From: Desulfohalobiaceae bacterium
Lineage (GTDB): Bacteria > Desulfobacterota > Desulfovibrionia > Desulfovibrionales > Desulfothermaceae
Assembly: GCA_021737115.1 (NCBI GenBank)
Contig: JAIPER010000031.1
Span: 1 to 16,217, forward strand
Length of the DNA: 16,217 bases
Direction: 5' to 3'
Position 1 is the stretch's first letter; each line of letters begins with the position of its first letter. Both the position numbers and the translations under genes were made by a program. Shown here one piece after another: positions 6,591-14,259 of this stretch. The notes under the pieces were generated by a model that was not told the origin of the DNA, did no database searches, and saw only the letters and a program-made list of their open reading frames with translations.

Positions 6591-9155
6591 ATGAATATTG
6601 CCTCTTGTGTGTATGATCAGTGGACGAATATCGAAAAGAGATTCCTTCCGCCCCATGCCTGGCAGAGCGATCCTCTGACCTTCTGGCGTGAACGTATCCT
6701 GTTTCTCATATGCTTCATCTCGGCCGTCTTCGGCCTGATCGCCCTGATTCCCTCCCTGATGCTGTCCTACCATGAAAGGTTGTGGTCGGTGGTCATCATC
6801 GACCTTGCGGCCTATTGCACGATCGTGGCCATCTTGATTTTCCGCCGTGTTGACCTGAAAATCCGGGCCTATACCGCCTGCCTGATTTTATACATGTTAG
6901 GCATCGGCCTGCTCTTCGTGCTCGGTCCTATAGGTGCCGGCTACATCTGGCTGTTCGGGGCTTCGGTTCTGATGGGCGCCATCATCGGACTCCGGGCCGC
7001 TTTCTTGTCTCTGCTGCTCAATGCCGTCACCTTGCTGGTCATCGAGGCATTCATCGTCTATGAAAAGCTTGCCTGGGCTTTTCTCTGGGACAACGCCTCG
7101 GCGGCCTGGCTGGTGATGACCGCGAATTTTCTTGTGCTCAATGCTTTGGTGACCCTGACCATCGCCTTCATGCTCAACGGCTTGAAGCAGTCCCTGATCA
7201 AAGAACAGGAGATCAGCGCCAATCTCAGGGAGAGCGAAGAGCGGTTTCGCTCCCTATTCGAGGACATCGCCGGCATAGCCGTTCAAGGGTTCGGTCTCGA
7301 CCGGAGGATCGTGTACTGGAATCAGGCCAGTGCCGAGTTGTACGGGTTTTCTCAGGAAGAGGCCATTGGCCGAAAATGGGAGGATGTGGTCATCCCGGAA
7401 GATCTCCGGGGTTTTATGGCCGGGCGCGTTGAGCAGTGGATCCATAACGGGAAAAGCATGCCCCCTGGAGAATCGACCCGGATGAACAAATCCGAGGATC
7501 CCATTCCTGTCTTTTCCAGCTACCTCCTGCACAGGTCAGTGACCGGCGACCTGTTGATGTTTTCGGTCGATCTCTCTCTCAAGGAGCTGCAGCATGCCGA
7601 AGCCGAGCGGGTCAAGCTGCTTCAGGCCATCGAACAATCAGATGAGATGATCGTGGTCACCGACGCAAAAGGATGTTTCGAATATGTCAACCCGGCGTTT
7701 AGCAGGGTGACCGGGTACAGCCCGGAAGAAGTCCATGGCCGCGACGCGAGGCTTTTGATGCCTTCTGACCACGAGGAATCGGTCCTCGATAAAATCCGGC
7801 TGGAGATCACCAGAGGCCGCCCCTGGAGAGGACAACTCATGTGTGCTGCAAAAGACGGGTCTCTATTTGTTCAGGACACATCAGTCGCGCCGGTTGTCGA
7901 TCAGACAGGGACCATCAGCAGCTTCATCGGGGTCAACAGGGACATAACGGAACAATTGCGGATTCAGGAAGAAAAGGAAAAATTGGAAGAGCAGTACCGT
8001 CAATCCCAGAAAGTCGAAGCCATTGGGCGACTGGCCGGAGGCGTGGCCCACGACCTGAATAATCTGCTCACACCGATTGTTGGGTTCGGCGAGATGCTGC
8101 AGGAGGAGTTCAGGCATGATACCGGCCATCTGGAACCGATCAATGAGATCGTTAAGGCCGGATTTCGGGCAACAGACCTCGTGCGGCAGCTGCTTGCCTT
8201 CAGCCGCAAGCAGACCCTGGAATACAAGCAGGTCGATTTGAATCAAGCCCTTGGAAATTTTGAAAAGCTGCTCCGCAGAACCATACGGGAGGATATCGAG
8301 ATCTCGTTCGTCACCGAATCCGGCCTTGGCCCCGTCATGGCCGACATCGGCCAGATCGAGCAGGTCATCATGAACTTGGCGGTCAATGCCCAGGACGCCA
8401 TGCCGGAAGGTGGAAAGCTGGTCTTTGAGACGGCCGCTGCCGCTCTGGATGAAACCTATGCCAAAACCCATGCCGGTTTACAGACAGGAGAATACGTGCA
8501 GCTGGTCGTGACCGACACAGGCTGCGGCATGGACGGGGAGACCCTGAACAATCTCTTCGAACCTTTCTTCACGACCAAGGGGGAGCAGGGGACAGGCCTG
8601 GGGCTGGCCACAGTTTATGGCATCGTCAAGCAGCACGGCGGCCACATCTATGTCTACAGCGAGCAGAAGCAGGGAACGAGCTTCAAGATCTATCTTCCAG
8701 TCTCGGAAGAGCCTGCTTTTGCCGGGCAAAAGGAGAATGAACCAAACGATTGGCTGCAAGGAACCGAAACCGTGCTTCTGGCTGAGGACAACGGGCAAGT
8801 CCGGGAACTGGCTGCGACGATTCTCGAGAAATTCGGGTACCGGGTCTTTCCGGCTGAAAACGGCAGTGAAGCTTTGAAGGTTTTGGAAAACCACCTGGAT
8901 CAGGTGCACTTCCTGCTGACCGACGTGATCATGCCCGACATGAACGGCAGAGAGCTTTTCGTCAAAGCCCGGGCTCTGCAGCAAGATCTGAAGGTTCTCT
9001 ACATGTCGGGCTATACCGACCAGGCCATCGACCGACACGGGGTCCTGGATGAAGGGGTGGACTTCATCCAGAAGCCGTTCACGGTCCGGGGGCTGGTCTC
9101 AAAGGTTCGGGAAACGCTGGACAGCGAAAAGACAAAACATAAAGGGAACAAGTAG
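6591..9155 (+). CDS. Membrane-bound hybrid sensor histidine kinase, PAS-PAS-HisKA-HATPase-REC
   Basis: An 854-residue two-component sensor with its own receiver. In order: a short cytoplasmic N-terminus; six predicted membrane helices (about residues 36-58, 64-84, 94-112, 118-135, 138-157, 172-195); PAS domains at about 215-335 and 345-455, the second with YVNPAFSRVTGYSPEE and the RDITEQ exit; a HisKA domain with the phospho-accepting H487 in GGVAHDLNN; an ATPase domain with N-box NLAVNAQDAMPEGG (595-608), DTGCGMDGE (642-650) and GTGLGLA (667-673); and a receiver with acidic pair E732-D733, phospho-acceptor D778 in LLTDVIMPDM, SGYTD at 806 and QKPF near 827. All catalytic residues are present. 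The ATG at 6591 is chosen because the longer ORF begins inside a dispersed repeat; a GGAG lies a rather long 13 nt upstream. No response-regulator gene is adjacent, so its partner and signal are unknown. Confidence 0.9.
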   Translation: MNIASCVYDQWTNIEKRFLPPHAWQSDPLTFWRERILFLICFISAVFGLIALIPSLMLSYHERLWSVVIIDLAAYCTIVAILIFRRVDLKIRAYTACLILYMLGIGLLFVLGPIGAGYIWLFGASVLMGAIIGLRAAFLSLLLNAVTLLVIEAFIVYEKLAWAFLWDNASAAWLVMTANFLVLNALVTLTIAFMLNGLKQSLIKEQEISANLRESEERFRSLFEDIAGIAVQGFGLDRRIVYWNQASAELYGFSQEEAIGRKWEDVVIPEDLRGFMAGRVEQWIHNGKSMPPGESTRMNKSEDPIPVFSSYLLHRSVTGDLLMFSVDLSLKELQHAEAERVKLLQAIEQSDEMIVVTDAKGCFEYVNPAFSRVTGYSPEEVHGRDARLLMPSDHEESVLDKIRLEITRGRPWRGQLMCAAKDGSLFVQDTSVAPVVDQTGTISSFIGVNRDITEQLRIQEEKEKLEEQYRQSQKVEAIGRLAGGVAHDLNNLLTPIVGFGEMLQEEFRHDTGHLEPINEIVKAGFRATDLVRQLLAFSRKQTLEYKQVDLNQALGNFEKLLRRTIREDIEISFVTESGLGPVMADIGQIEQVIMNLAVNAQDAMPEGGKLVFETAAAALDETYAKTHAGLQTGEYVQLVVTDTGCGMDGETLNNLFEPFFTTKGEQGTGLGLATVYGIVKQHGGHIYVYSEQKQGTSFKIYLPVSEEPAFAGQKENEPNDWLQGTETVLLAEDNGQVRELAATILEKFGYRVFPAENGSEALKVLENHLDQVHFLLTDVIMPDMNGRELFVKARALQQDLKVLYMSGYTDQAIDRHGVLDEGVDFIQKPFTVRGLVSKVRETLDSEKTKHKGNK

Positions 9156-9183
9156 GATGGTGAGGGCAGGAGATGTACGTTTC

Positions 9184-9205
9184 TGACGCATCTGCAAAAA
9201 GTCTT
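9184..9205. repeat. 22-nt dispersed repeat, copy 2 (inverted)
   Basis: TGACGCATCTGCAAAAAGTC plus TT, the exact reverse complement of 4622-4643. It lies just after the kinase gene and before the shared terminator. Confidence 0.7.
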
Positions 9206-9248
9206 GTCCTCGGGATTGTCTTGTCCTCAGAAATACCCCTTATATCCA

Positions 9249-9281
9249 AGAAATCCCCGTCTGTTTCAGGCGGGGAATTTT
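9249..9281. terminator. Bidirectional terminator between hybrid kinase and dctM
   Basis: CCCCGTCTG, a TTT loop and CAGGCGGGG pair over nine positions with one G-U type pair, flanked by AAAT on the left and AATTTTT on the right. It lies between two convergent genes, 94 bp after the kinase stop and a few bases beyond the dctM stop, and can serve both strands. Confidence 0.8.
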
Positions 9282-9285
9282 TGGA

Positions 9286-10563
9286 TCAGCGCAGGAAGAG
9301 ATTGGGCAGGAACAGGGAAATTTCCGGAATGAAGGTGATCAGGGCCACGCAGAGCAAAAGCAGGATCAAAAAGGGGAATGTGGCCCTGGCCACCGAGGTC
9401 AACGGCTTCTTGGTGATGCCCATGGCCACGAAGAGGTTCAGGCCGAAGGGCGGGGTCAGAAAGCCGAACTCGATCATCAGGACCATGACGATGCCGTAAT
9501 GGATGTAATCGATGCCGTAACGGTTCAAGGTCTCGATGAACAGCGGGGAGAGGACCATCATGGCCGAGACCGCATCCATGGCCGTACCGGTGATCAAAAA
9601 GAGGATGGTCACCAGGAGCATGAACATCCACCAGGAGGAGACATGGGAGATGATGAAATCGGCCATCATGTTCGGCAGCTGTTCCGCGGTCAGGAACCAG
9701 ACAAAGGTCATGGCGCAGGCCAGGATGAACAGTAGCGAAGCACTCAGGACGGCGGAATCCAGAGTGACCTTGAAGAGCTTCTTTAAGTTCAGTTCCCTGA
9801 AAACCAGAAATTCAACCCCCAGGGCGTAGACCACGCTGACCGCGGCGGCTTCGGTCGGGGTGAACAGGCCGGAATAGGTGCCGCCCAGGACGATGACCGG
9901 CAGGACCATTCCCCAGAGGCCATCCCTGATGACCTTGAAGACCTCCCCTTTGGTGTATCTTTTTACATGCCTCCAGCCGTGTCTCCTGGCCAGGATATAG
10001 GTGTAGCCCATGAGGACGCTTCCGATCAGGAGCCCCGGAACGATTCCGGCCATGAACAGTTCAGCCACGGAGACGTTCATGATCAGGCAGTAGAGGATCA
10101 TGGGAATGGACGGGGGTATGACGATTCCCAGGGAGCCGGCCGAGGTGATCAGGCCGGTGGTGAATTTTTCGCTGTATCCGGCCTTGATCAGGGCCGGAAA
10201 CATGATCGAGCCTATGGCCACCACTGTGGCCGGAGAAGAGCCGCTCAAGGCGGCGAAGAAGACGCAAGCCACCACCGTGGCCATGGCCGCTCCGCCCCGG
10301 AAACGGCCCACGACCAGATTCATGAGGTCGATGAGCCTCTTGGCCAGGGCCCCCTCGGTCATGATCCCTCCGGCCAGGATGAAATAGGGGATGGCCATGA
10401 GGACCGATTTGTCCAGGGCGTTGAAGAGCTGCTGGACCAGTATGGTCAGGGGGGTGCCCGTGAAGAAAAAGATGACGATGGCCGTGGTGGTCAAGAGGAG
10501 AACGCTGATGGGCATGCCCAACAGCAGAAACAGGAAAAAGCAAAGGATCAAGACAGAGATCAT
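9286..10563 (-). CDS. dctM: TRAP transporter large permease subunit (DctM-like)
   Basis: Inner-membrane ion-coupled permease of a tripartite ATP-independent periplasmic transporter: it carries the solute delivered by DctP, driven by a sodium or proton gradient. The protein is 425 residues and nearly all hydrophobic with about 12 helices, beginning MISVLILCFFLFLLLGMPISV. Family signatures include PYFILAGGIMTEG, AMATVVACVFFAALSGSSPATVVAIGSIMFP, SAGSLGIVIPPSIPMILY, GGTYSGLFTPTEAAAVSVVYAL and EFGFLTPPFGLNLFV. The ORF can be read 34 codons further upstream, but the ATG at 10563 overlaps the dctQ stop (ATGA), the usual translationally coupled arrangement, and gives the normal N-terminus. The gene is intact and last in its transcript. 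Confidence 0.95.
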   Translation of the reverse strand: MISVLILCFFLFLLLGMPISVLLLTTTAIVIFFFTGTPLTILVQQLFNALDKSVLMAIPYFILAGGIMTEGALAKRLIDLMNLVVGRFRGGAAMATVVACVFFAALSGSSPATVVAIGSIMFPALIKAGYSEKFTTGLITSAGSLGIVIPPSIPMILYCLIMNVSVAELFMAGIVPGLLIGSVLMGYTYILARRHGWRHVKRYTKGEVFKVIRDGLWGMVLPVIVLGGTYSGLFTPTEAAAVSVVYALGVEFLVFRELNLKKLFKVTLDSAVLSASLLFILACAMTFVWFLTAEQLPNMMADFIISHVSSWWMFMLLVTILFLITGTAMDAVSAMMVLSPLFIETLNRYGIDYIHYGIVMVLMIEFGFLTPPFGLNLFVAMGITKKPLTSVARATFPFLILLLLCVALITFIPEISLFLPNLFLR

Positions 10564-11090
10564 GGGCTGGTTCTCTTCTGCGGGGCATCTGCGGGCATAT
10601 CCAGAGGTCCGTTTTTCAAGGCGCCCCGGCCGTGCTGTATGCTTTGCAGCAGGAATCGGAGGCACAGGGTGGCGCTGAAAACCCCTATGGGCAGGTAGGC
10701 CCAGTACATCGGCAGGGACATGGCTGCCGAGGTGGTTCCGAATTTTTTCAGCTTCAGGGCATGTTCAAAGGCCAACCATGAGACCAGGCTGAACATGCAG
10801 GCAGCTATCAGATTTGTCGTCAGGCGCATGATGTGTTCCCACCGTTCGCCCACCCTGGTGACCACAAAATCCATGCAGAAATGGGTCCCGTGTTTGACGC
10901 CCAGGGAGGCGCCTAAAAAGGTCAGGAACACGCAGAAATAGCGGCTGAATTCCTCAAACCAGGTGAAGGAGTGGTTGAAAAAGTAGCGGCTGATCACTTC
11001 AACAAAGGCCATCAGGGCCAGACCCAGAAGGCCTGCCACCAAGACACCTTTTTCAAGGTACAAGAGCGCCTGGAGTCCTTTCTTGAGCAT
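10560..11090 (-). CDS. dctQ: TRAP transporter small permease subunit (DctQ-like)
   Basis: The four-helix membrane partner of DctM in a TRAP transporter. The protein is 176 residues with hydrophobic segments at about 12-34, 48-68, 88-112 and 128-148. The helix-one exit reads VEVISRYFFNHSFTWFEEFSRYFCVFLTFLGASLG, which is the typical DctQ pattern, and is followed by KHGTHFCMDF. The C-terminal 30 residues are a charged tail. Its stop overlaps the dctM start by 4 nt. The start is fixed by an in-frame TAA seven nucleotides upstream and no other start between. The nearest Shine-Dalgarno-like CGGAG is 11 nt away, unusually far, and the start is preceded by the inverted-repeat leader described separately. 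Unlike most TRAP loci it is separated from dctP, by 338 bp. Confidence 0.93.
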   Translation of the reverse strand: MLKKGLQALLYLEKGVLVAGLLGLALMAFVEVISRYFFNHSFTWFEEFSRYFCVFLTFLGASLGVKHGTHFCMDFVVTRVGERWEHIMRLTTNLIAACMFSLVSWLAFEHALKLKKFGTTSAAMSLPMYWAYLPIGVFSATLCLRFLLQSIQHGRGALKNGPLDMPADAPQKRTSP

Positions 11091-11092
11091 AT

Positions 11093-11192
11093 ATATTTAC
11101 GCTCCGTAATACATTGTGATTTCATTTTTCGAATGTTTTAGTGGTCAAAGCTTTCTTTTTCGAGTTTTGCAATGTATTCCTCGCGTAAATAT
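11093..11192 (-). promoter_or_regulatory. Inverted-repeat leader element before dctQ
   Basis: Perfect 10-bp inverted repeat: read on the minus strand, ATATTTACGC (11192-11183) and GCGTAAATAT (11102-11093), enclosing 80 nt and ending two bases before the dctQ ATG. Just inside the 5' arm is CGAGGAATACATTGCAAAAC, matching AGGAGGAATAAATTGCAAAA at the same place in the glcF element. The arms differ from those before glcF at three pairs, each compensated. Expected role, inferred only: RNA structure or an operator acting on expression of dctQM. Confidence 0.65.
11122..11172 (-). CDS. Possible 16-codon leader peptide before dctQ
   Basis: A TTG follows a Shine-Dalgarno-like CGAGGA at 5 nt, then 16 codons (MQNSKKKALTTKTFEK) to TGA. 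It starts at the same position within the inverted-repeat element as the 25-codon ORF before glcF, and both begin TTG CAA AAM. It is followed by a five-codon ATG ORF (MYYGA) ending in TAA at the 3' arm. Speculative; it may be chance. Confidence 0.2.
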   Translation of the reverse strand: MQNSKKKALTTKTFEK

Positions 11193-11246
11193 CTACTTTA
11201 AAATAGTTACACAAGAAAGGCCATGCACCACGGATCAGAGAAGATA

Positions 11247-11334
11247 TACTGATCCAACTTAGCTTTTTGTAAAATTTGGGGCTGGAGCCTTGGGGGCGCC
11301 AGTCTTTGTTGTAAAAACCAAAATTGGATCAGTA
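11247..11334. repeat. MITE-like element, family TACTGATCCAA, copy 2
   Basis: Perfect 11-bp terminal inverted repeats TACTGATCCAA (11247-11257) and TTGGATCAGTA (11324-11334). The interior is shared with 15900-15990: ACTTAGCTTTTT, AAATTTGGG, CCTTGG, GCCAGTCTTTGTTGTAAAA and ACCAAAATTGG. The terminal TA at each end fits a TA target-site duplication, as for IS630/Tc1-mariner-type MITEs. It is inserted between the dctP terminator and the dctQ leader. No transposase is seen. Confidence 0.85.
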
Positions 11335-11383
11335 GACAAGTACTGAACGGAACTATTTGGAATTTGATAAAGAAGGTCGTATT

Positions 11384-11430
11384 AAAATCCAGTTTGCCTC
11401 GGATCTGAAATCCGAGGCAAACTGGATTTT
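11384..11430 (-). terminator. Long perfect stem-loop directly after dctP
   Basis: Twenty-base arms (11384-11403 and 11411-11430) pair without mismatch around a 7-nt loop; in transcript sense the stem starts AAAATCCAGTTTGCC and ends GGCAAACTGGATTTT followed by AATAC. The 5' arm begins inside the dctP stop codon. It should act as an intrinsic terminator or a 3' stabiliser, lowering dctQM relative to dctP. The outer stem is shared with the stem-loop after glcD. Confidence 0.85.
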
Positions 11431-12451
11431 ATTCGCTGTGCTCTTCGATCTTGGCCATGAAGAAATCAAAGAGGTCAGGACCGACGATATCCCGGTATTT
11501 ATCCCAGACCGGCTGCATGGCCTTGGCAAAGGCCTGCCGCTGCTCATCCGTGAGCTGGACCAGTTTGACGTCGTTCTGCTCACAGTACTCTTCAATAGAC
11601 AATCCGATCTTGGGCAGGGATTGATGAAGCTCCCGGTTGACTTCCCGGTTGGTCTGAATGCAGACTTCGGCCGCCTCCCGGAAAATCTTCTTCTGGTCTG
11701 CATTGAGCCGGTCCCAGACCGAGGGACTGACGATGATCATGCATTCGGTCAGGATGTGATCGGTATTGGTCACATGTTTGGCAACTTCGGTGGCCTTGAT
11801 CAGGATGGAGGTCAAGAGCGGGTTTTCCTGGGCGTCGATCACCCCCTGCTGCAGGGCGTTGTACAGCTCCGGAAAAGGGATGCCCACAGGCGAGGCCCCG
11901 ACCTGTTTGAAGGTATCCATGTAGACCGGGCTGTTCATGACCCGGATCTTCATCCCTTCCAGATCTTCCGGTTTTGTGATGGGGTGCTGGGTGTTGTTGA
12001 TGTCCCGGAACTCGTTTTCAGTCCAGCCGATGCCGATGAATCCGCGTTCCGGGAGGTAGGAAAATATCTTCTCCTGCCACTGTTTGTCGTCGATTACAGC
12101 GTAGGCCGTCTCCCTGTCAGGAAAGACAAAGGGCAGATCCATGATCGCGGTCTGGGGGACATAGTTCTGCATGACCGCGGTGGTGATGGAGGCCATTTCC
12201 AGGGTCCCGGCCTGGACCTGTTCGGCCATGGAGCGTTCGGACCCCAGTTGCCCGAAGGGGAAGGTCTTGATCTCGATCTCGCCGTTCGTCTTTTCTTTGA
12301 CATAGTCGGCAAAGGCATCGACGCCCTTGCTCTGACCGTGAAACGGCGGGGCCACGTGGCCGAATTTGAGGGTCATTTTGGCCCAGGCCGCCGTGGAGAG
12401 GGTTGCACAGAGAAAGCCGACAACTATCAGGAAGGATACGAATCTTTGCAT
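11429..12451 (-). CDS. dctP: TRAP transporter periplasmic solute-binding protein (DctP family)
   Basis: Binds the substrate in the periplasm and hands it to DctQM. The protein is 340 residues with a Sec signal peptide (MQRFVSFLIVVGFLCATLST then AAWA, cut before KMTLKFG). The mature protein has TLKFGHVAPPFHGQSKGVDAFADYV, FPFGQLGSERSMAEQVQAGTLEMA, DLPFVFPDRE, the LEGMKIRVMNSP segment whose R170 normally binds the ligand carboxylate, and VGIPFPELYNALQQGVIDAQENP. These are classic DctP features and predict a small carboxylate ligand; with glcD-glcF upstream, lactate or glycolate is a reasonable guess. The ORF extends 83 codons upstream through repeats, but the ATG at 12451 has GGAGG 6 nt before it and starts the signal peptide. 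A strong stem-loop follows the stop. Confidence 0.94.
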   Translation of the reverse strand: MQRFVSFLIVVGFLCATLSTAAWAKMTLKFGHVAPPFHGQSKGVDAFADYVKEKTNGEIEIKTFPFGQLGSERSMAEQVQAGTLEMASITTAVMQNYVPQTAIMDLPFVFPDRETAYAVIDDKQWQEKIFSYLPERGFIGIGWTENEFRDINNTQHPITKPEDLEGMKIRVMNSPVYMDTFKQVGASPVGIPFPELYNALQQGVIDAQENPLLTSILIKATEVAKHVTNTDHILTECMIIVSPSVWDRLNADQKKIFREAAEVCIQTNREVNRELHQSLPKIGLSIEEYCEQNDVKLVQLTDEQRQAFAKAMQPVWDKYRDIVGPDLFDFFMAKIEEHSE

Positions 12452-12477
12452 ACCAGACCTCCTTTTGGTTGAGATTT

Positions 12478-12502
12478 GGGAGAGAACCACACAATCTCTC
12501 CC
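12478..12502 (-). other. Stem-loop at the 5' end of the predicted dctP transcript
   Basis: GGGAGAGA and TCTCTCCC form an 8-bp perfect stem around a 9-nt loop, 27 bp upstream of the dctP ATG and just downstream of the proposed -10. It could be an mRNA-stabilising 5' hairpin or a dyad operator. There is no U run for termination toward dctP. Confidence 0.5.
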
Positions 12503-12511
12503 ATTTCCGGA

Positions 12512-12541
12512 AGCATACGGGAGGTTGGCCTTGTAAGTCAA
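12512..12541 (-). promoter_or_regulatory. dctP: Candidate sigma-70 promoter of dctP
   Basis: On the minus strand TTGACT (12541-12536) and TATGCT (12517-12512) are separated by 18 bp. Transcription would begin near 12505, leaving a leader of about 55 nt containing the stem-loop at 12478-12502. Five of six -35 and four of six -10 bases match consensus. Confidence 0.45.
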
Positions 12542-12574
12542 GGGGGCGTGCGCTGGCAGAAGTTGCTCTTGTAA

Positions 12575-12613
12575 CGACCCTCCCCTAATCCATCCCTGGC
12601 CAGGGAGGGAACT
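12575..12613. repeat. Palindromic CCTGGCCAGG repeat, copy 2
   Basis: CGACCCTCCCCTAATCCATC continues into CCTGGCCAGGGAGGGAACT, matching 4451-4490 apart from a few bases. It lies upstream of the dctP promoter candidate, in the glcF-dctP gap. Confidence 0.72.
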
Positions 12614-12671
12614 CATATGACGATCCTCTTCTAAAGCTGGCTTCGCCCGCAACCCAAATTGAATTGAACTT

Positions 12672-12846
12672 GAAATTCCAAATCCCAAGCACCAAATCAC
12701 AAATAAATCTCAAATGACAAATTCCAAACACAGAATAAGCAACAAGCACGTTCGGCTCGCTCTGTTCTTGTTTTTTGCCATTTTTGGAATTTGGGTGCTG
12801 GAATTTATTTGTTATTTGTTATTTGGGATTTGATATTTGTGATTTG
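12672..12846. repeat. AT-rich imperfect inverted repeat of 'CAAATNACAAAT / AATTCCAAA' type
   Basis: The left arm (12672-12730; motifs CACAAATAAATCTCAAATGAC and ATTCCAAAC) is the imperfect reverse complement of the right arm (12781-12846; TTTGGAATTTGGGTGCTGG, ATTTGTTATTTG, GATTTGTGATTTG). A GC-richer loop (CGTTCGGCTCGCTC) lies between. This kind of element is scattered through deltaproteobacterial intergenic DNA. The rest of the 508-bp glcF-dctP gap, 12847-12959, shows nothing recognisable. Confidence 0.65.
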
Positions 12847-12959
12847 CTTCAAGATCGTGATGGTTTAGGCTAACAGAATTTCTTGTTTTTCATAGCACAG
12901 AATTACGCGTAAGGCACTGGTATGGTTGCTCCCAACCCTGTTCGCAAATTGGGATCGGC

Positions 12960-14255
12960 TTAGTCCAGGGTTTCAGCGTAGATCTCCAAGACGTGCTTGA
13001 CCTCGATATCCCTGCCCTCCTGAGAGAGGAGGTCGATGATCTGGAGCATGCAGGCCGGACATCCGGTGGCCACTGTCTTGGCCTCGGCGTCGATGATATC
13101 CCGGAGTTTTCTGGTTCCTATGCGCTGCGAAATATCATAGTGCATCAGGTTAAAGCTCCCGCCCATGCCGCAGCAGCGGTCCGGCTCGTTCATCTCCTTC
13201 AAGGTGTAATTGGAATTGCTGCGAATGAGTTGTCGCGGCTGTTCGCTCACGCCCAGAGATTTTTTCAAATGACAGGGGTCGTGATAGGTCACGGGTTTCC
13301 CAGGAGTTTTCTCCGACTGCCCGGGATCTATTCCGAGGCAGTCCACGAGGAAGGCATTGATATCCAGGGTCACTCCGGCCAGCTTTTCGATGGCTTCATT
13401 TGTTTCCCTGGAGAAGTATTCCGGCATCATGGGCCAGACTTTTTTGATGGTTGAGGTGCAGGTGGCACAGGGAGTGACCAGATAATCGAAGGACTGTTTC
13501 GAAAACAGAGCGATATTCTGGGTGACCAGCTTGATAAAGGTCTCTTTGTCTCCGGAGGCCAGAGCCGGAATGCCGCAGCAGGCCTGGCCTTCGGGCATGA
13601 AAATCCCGATCTGGTGATGGTTGAAGACCTTGACCGCGGTCTTGGCCAGACTGGGAAAGATCTTGTCCGTAAGGCAGCCAGGGAAGAAGGCGACCTTGAA
13701 CTTTCCGGACCCGGGAGCGGTATTCAGGCTGGGGGTGAGTCGGTGCCAGGGGGTTTGGGCCAGGGGTACAAAATGCCGGTTGCCGAGAAGGGGGATCTTG
13801 AATCTGGCACAGGAGGACCCCAGGGTCTGGCTGGCTTGTTTGGTGAAGATTCCCTGGAATCTGGCGGCCAGGGAGAGGAGTTTGTTGAAAAATCCGGGCC
13901 TGGCCAGCATCCCTCTGAAGATGATTTTCTTCGTCCTGGACAGGCCCTGGTAGCTGGTGATGATCGCCCTGGCCTTGAGAAATATGTCCAGGACCTTGAC
14001 CCCGCTGGGGCAGTTGGCGGCGCACGATCCGCAGAGCAGGCATTTGTCCAGCCGGTCTTTGACACCTTCCGGATCACGGAGCATTTGAGAGGCCAAAAAT
14101 TCCAGGAGAGCGATTTTGCCGCGAGCTACATCCGTTTCTCTTCCGGTTTCCGCGTACAAAGGGCAGACAGCCTGGCACATGCCGCATTTCATGCAGGTGG
14201 CCAGCTGGTCCTCGAGTTCCTTGAGCAGTCGATACAGTTCTTGAATGTCAGCCAT
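12960..14255 (-). CDS. glcF: Fe-S subunit of glycolate oxidase / D-lactate dehydrogenase (GlcF-like, two CCG domains)
   Basis: Passes electrons from the FAD subunit to the quinone pool or another acceptor. The protein is 431 residues. Two ferredoxin-type [4Fe-4S] motifs are seen: C21-C24-C27-C31 (ATCMKCGMCQAVCPLY) and C72-C75-C78-C82 (CLLCGSCAANCPSG). Two CCG domains follow: the first with FFPGC (C193), CCGIPA (C226-C227) and TPCATC (C263, C266); the second with HDPCHL (C328), CCGMGGSF (C361-C362) and GCPAC (C399, C402). Every cysteine expected for GlcF or related subunits is present. The start MADIQELYRLL is natural and an in-frame TGA lies 22 nt upstream with no other start between; there is no Shine-Dalgarno at the usual distance. 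It lies 216 bp after glcD on the same strand, separated by a stem-loop and an inverted-repeat leader. Confidence 0.92.
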   Translation of the reverse strand: MADIQELYRLLKELEDQLATCMKCGMCQAVCPLYAETGRETDVARGKIALLEFLASQMLRDPEGVKDRLDKCLLCGSCAANCPSGVKVLDIFLKARAIITSYQGLSRTKKIIFRGMLARPGFFNKLLSLAARFQGIFTKQASQTLGSSCARFKIPLLGNRHFVPLAQTPWHRLTPSLNTAPGSGKFKVAFFPGCLTDKIFPSLAKTAVKVFNHHQIGIFMPEGQACCGIPALASGDKETFIKLVTQNIALFSKQSFDYLVTPCATCTSTIKKVWPMMPEYFSRETNEAIEKLAGVTLDINAFLVDCLGIDPGQSEKTPGKPVTYHDPCHLKKSLGVSEQPRQLIRSNSNYTLKEMNEPDRCCGMGGSFNLMHYDISQRIGTRKLRDIIDAEAKTVATGCPACMLQIIDLLSQEGRDIEVKHVLEIYAETLD

Positions 14256-14259
14256 ACTT

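Noticed and set aside
11357..12472. Plus-strand frame of 371 codons
   Set aside because: Antisense to dctP, which has a signal peptide, a Shine-Dalgarno and canonical TRAP motifs.
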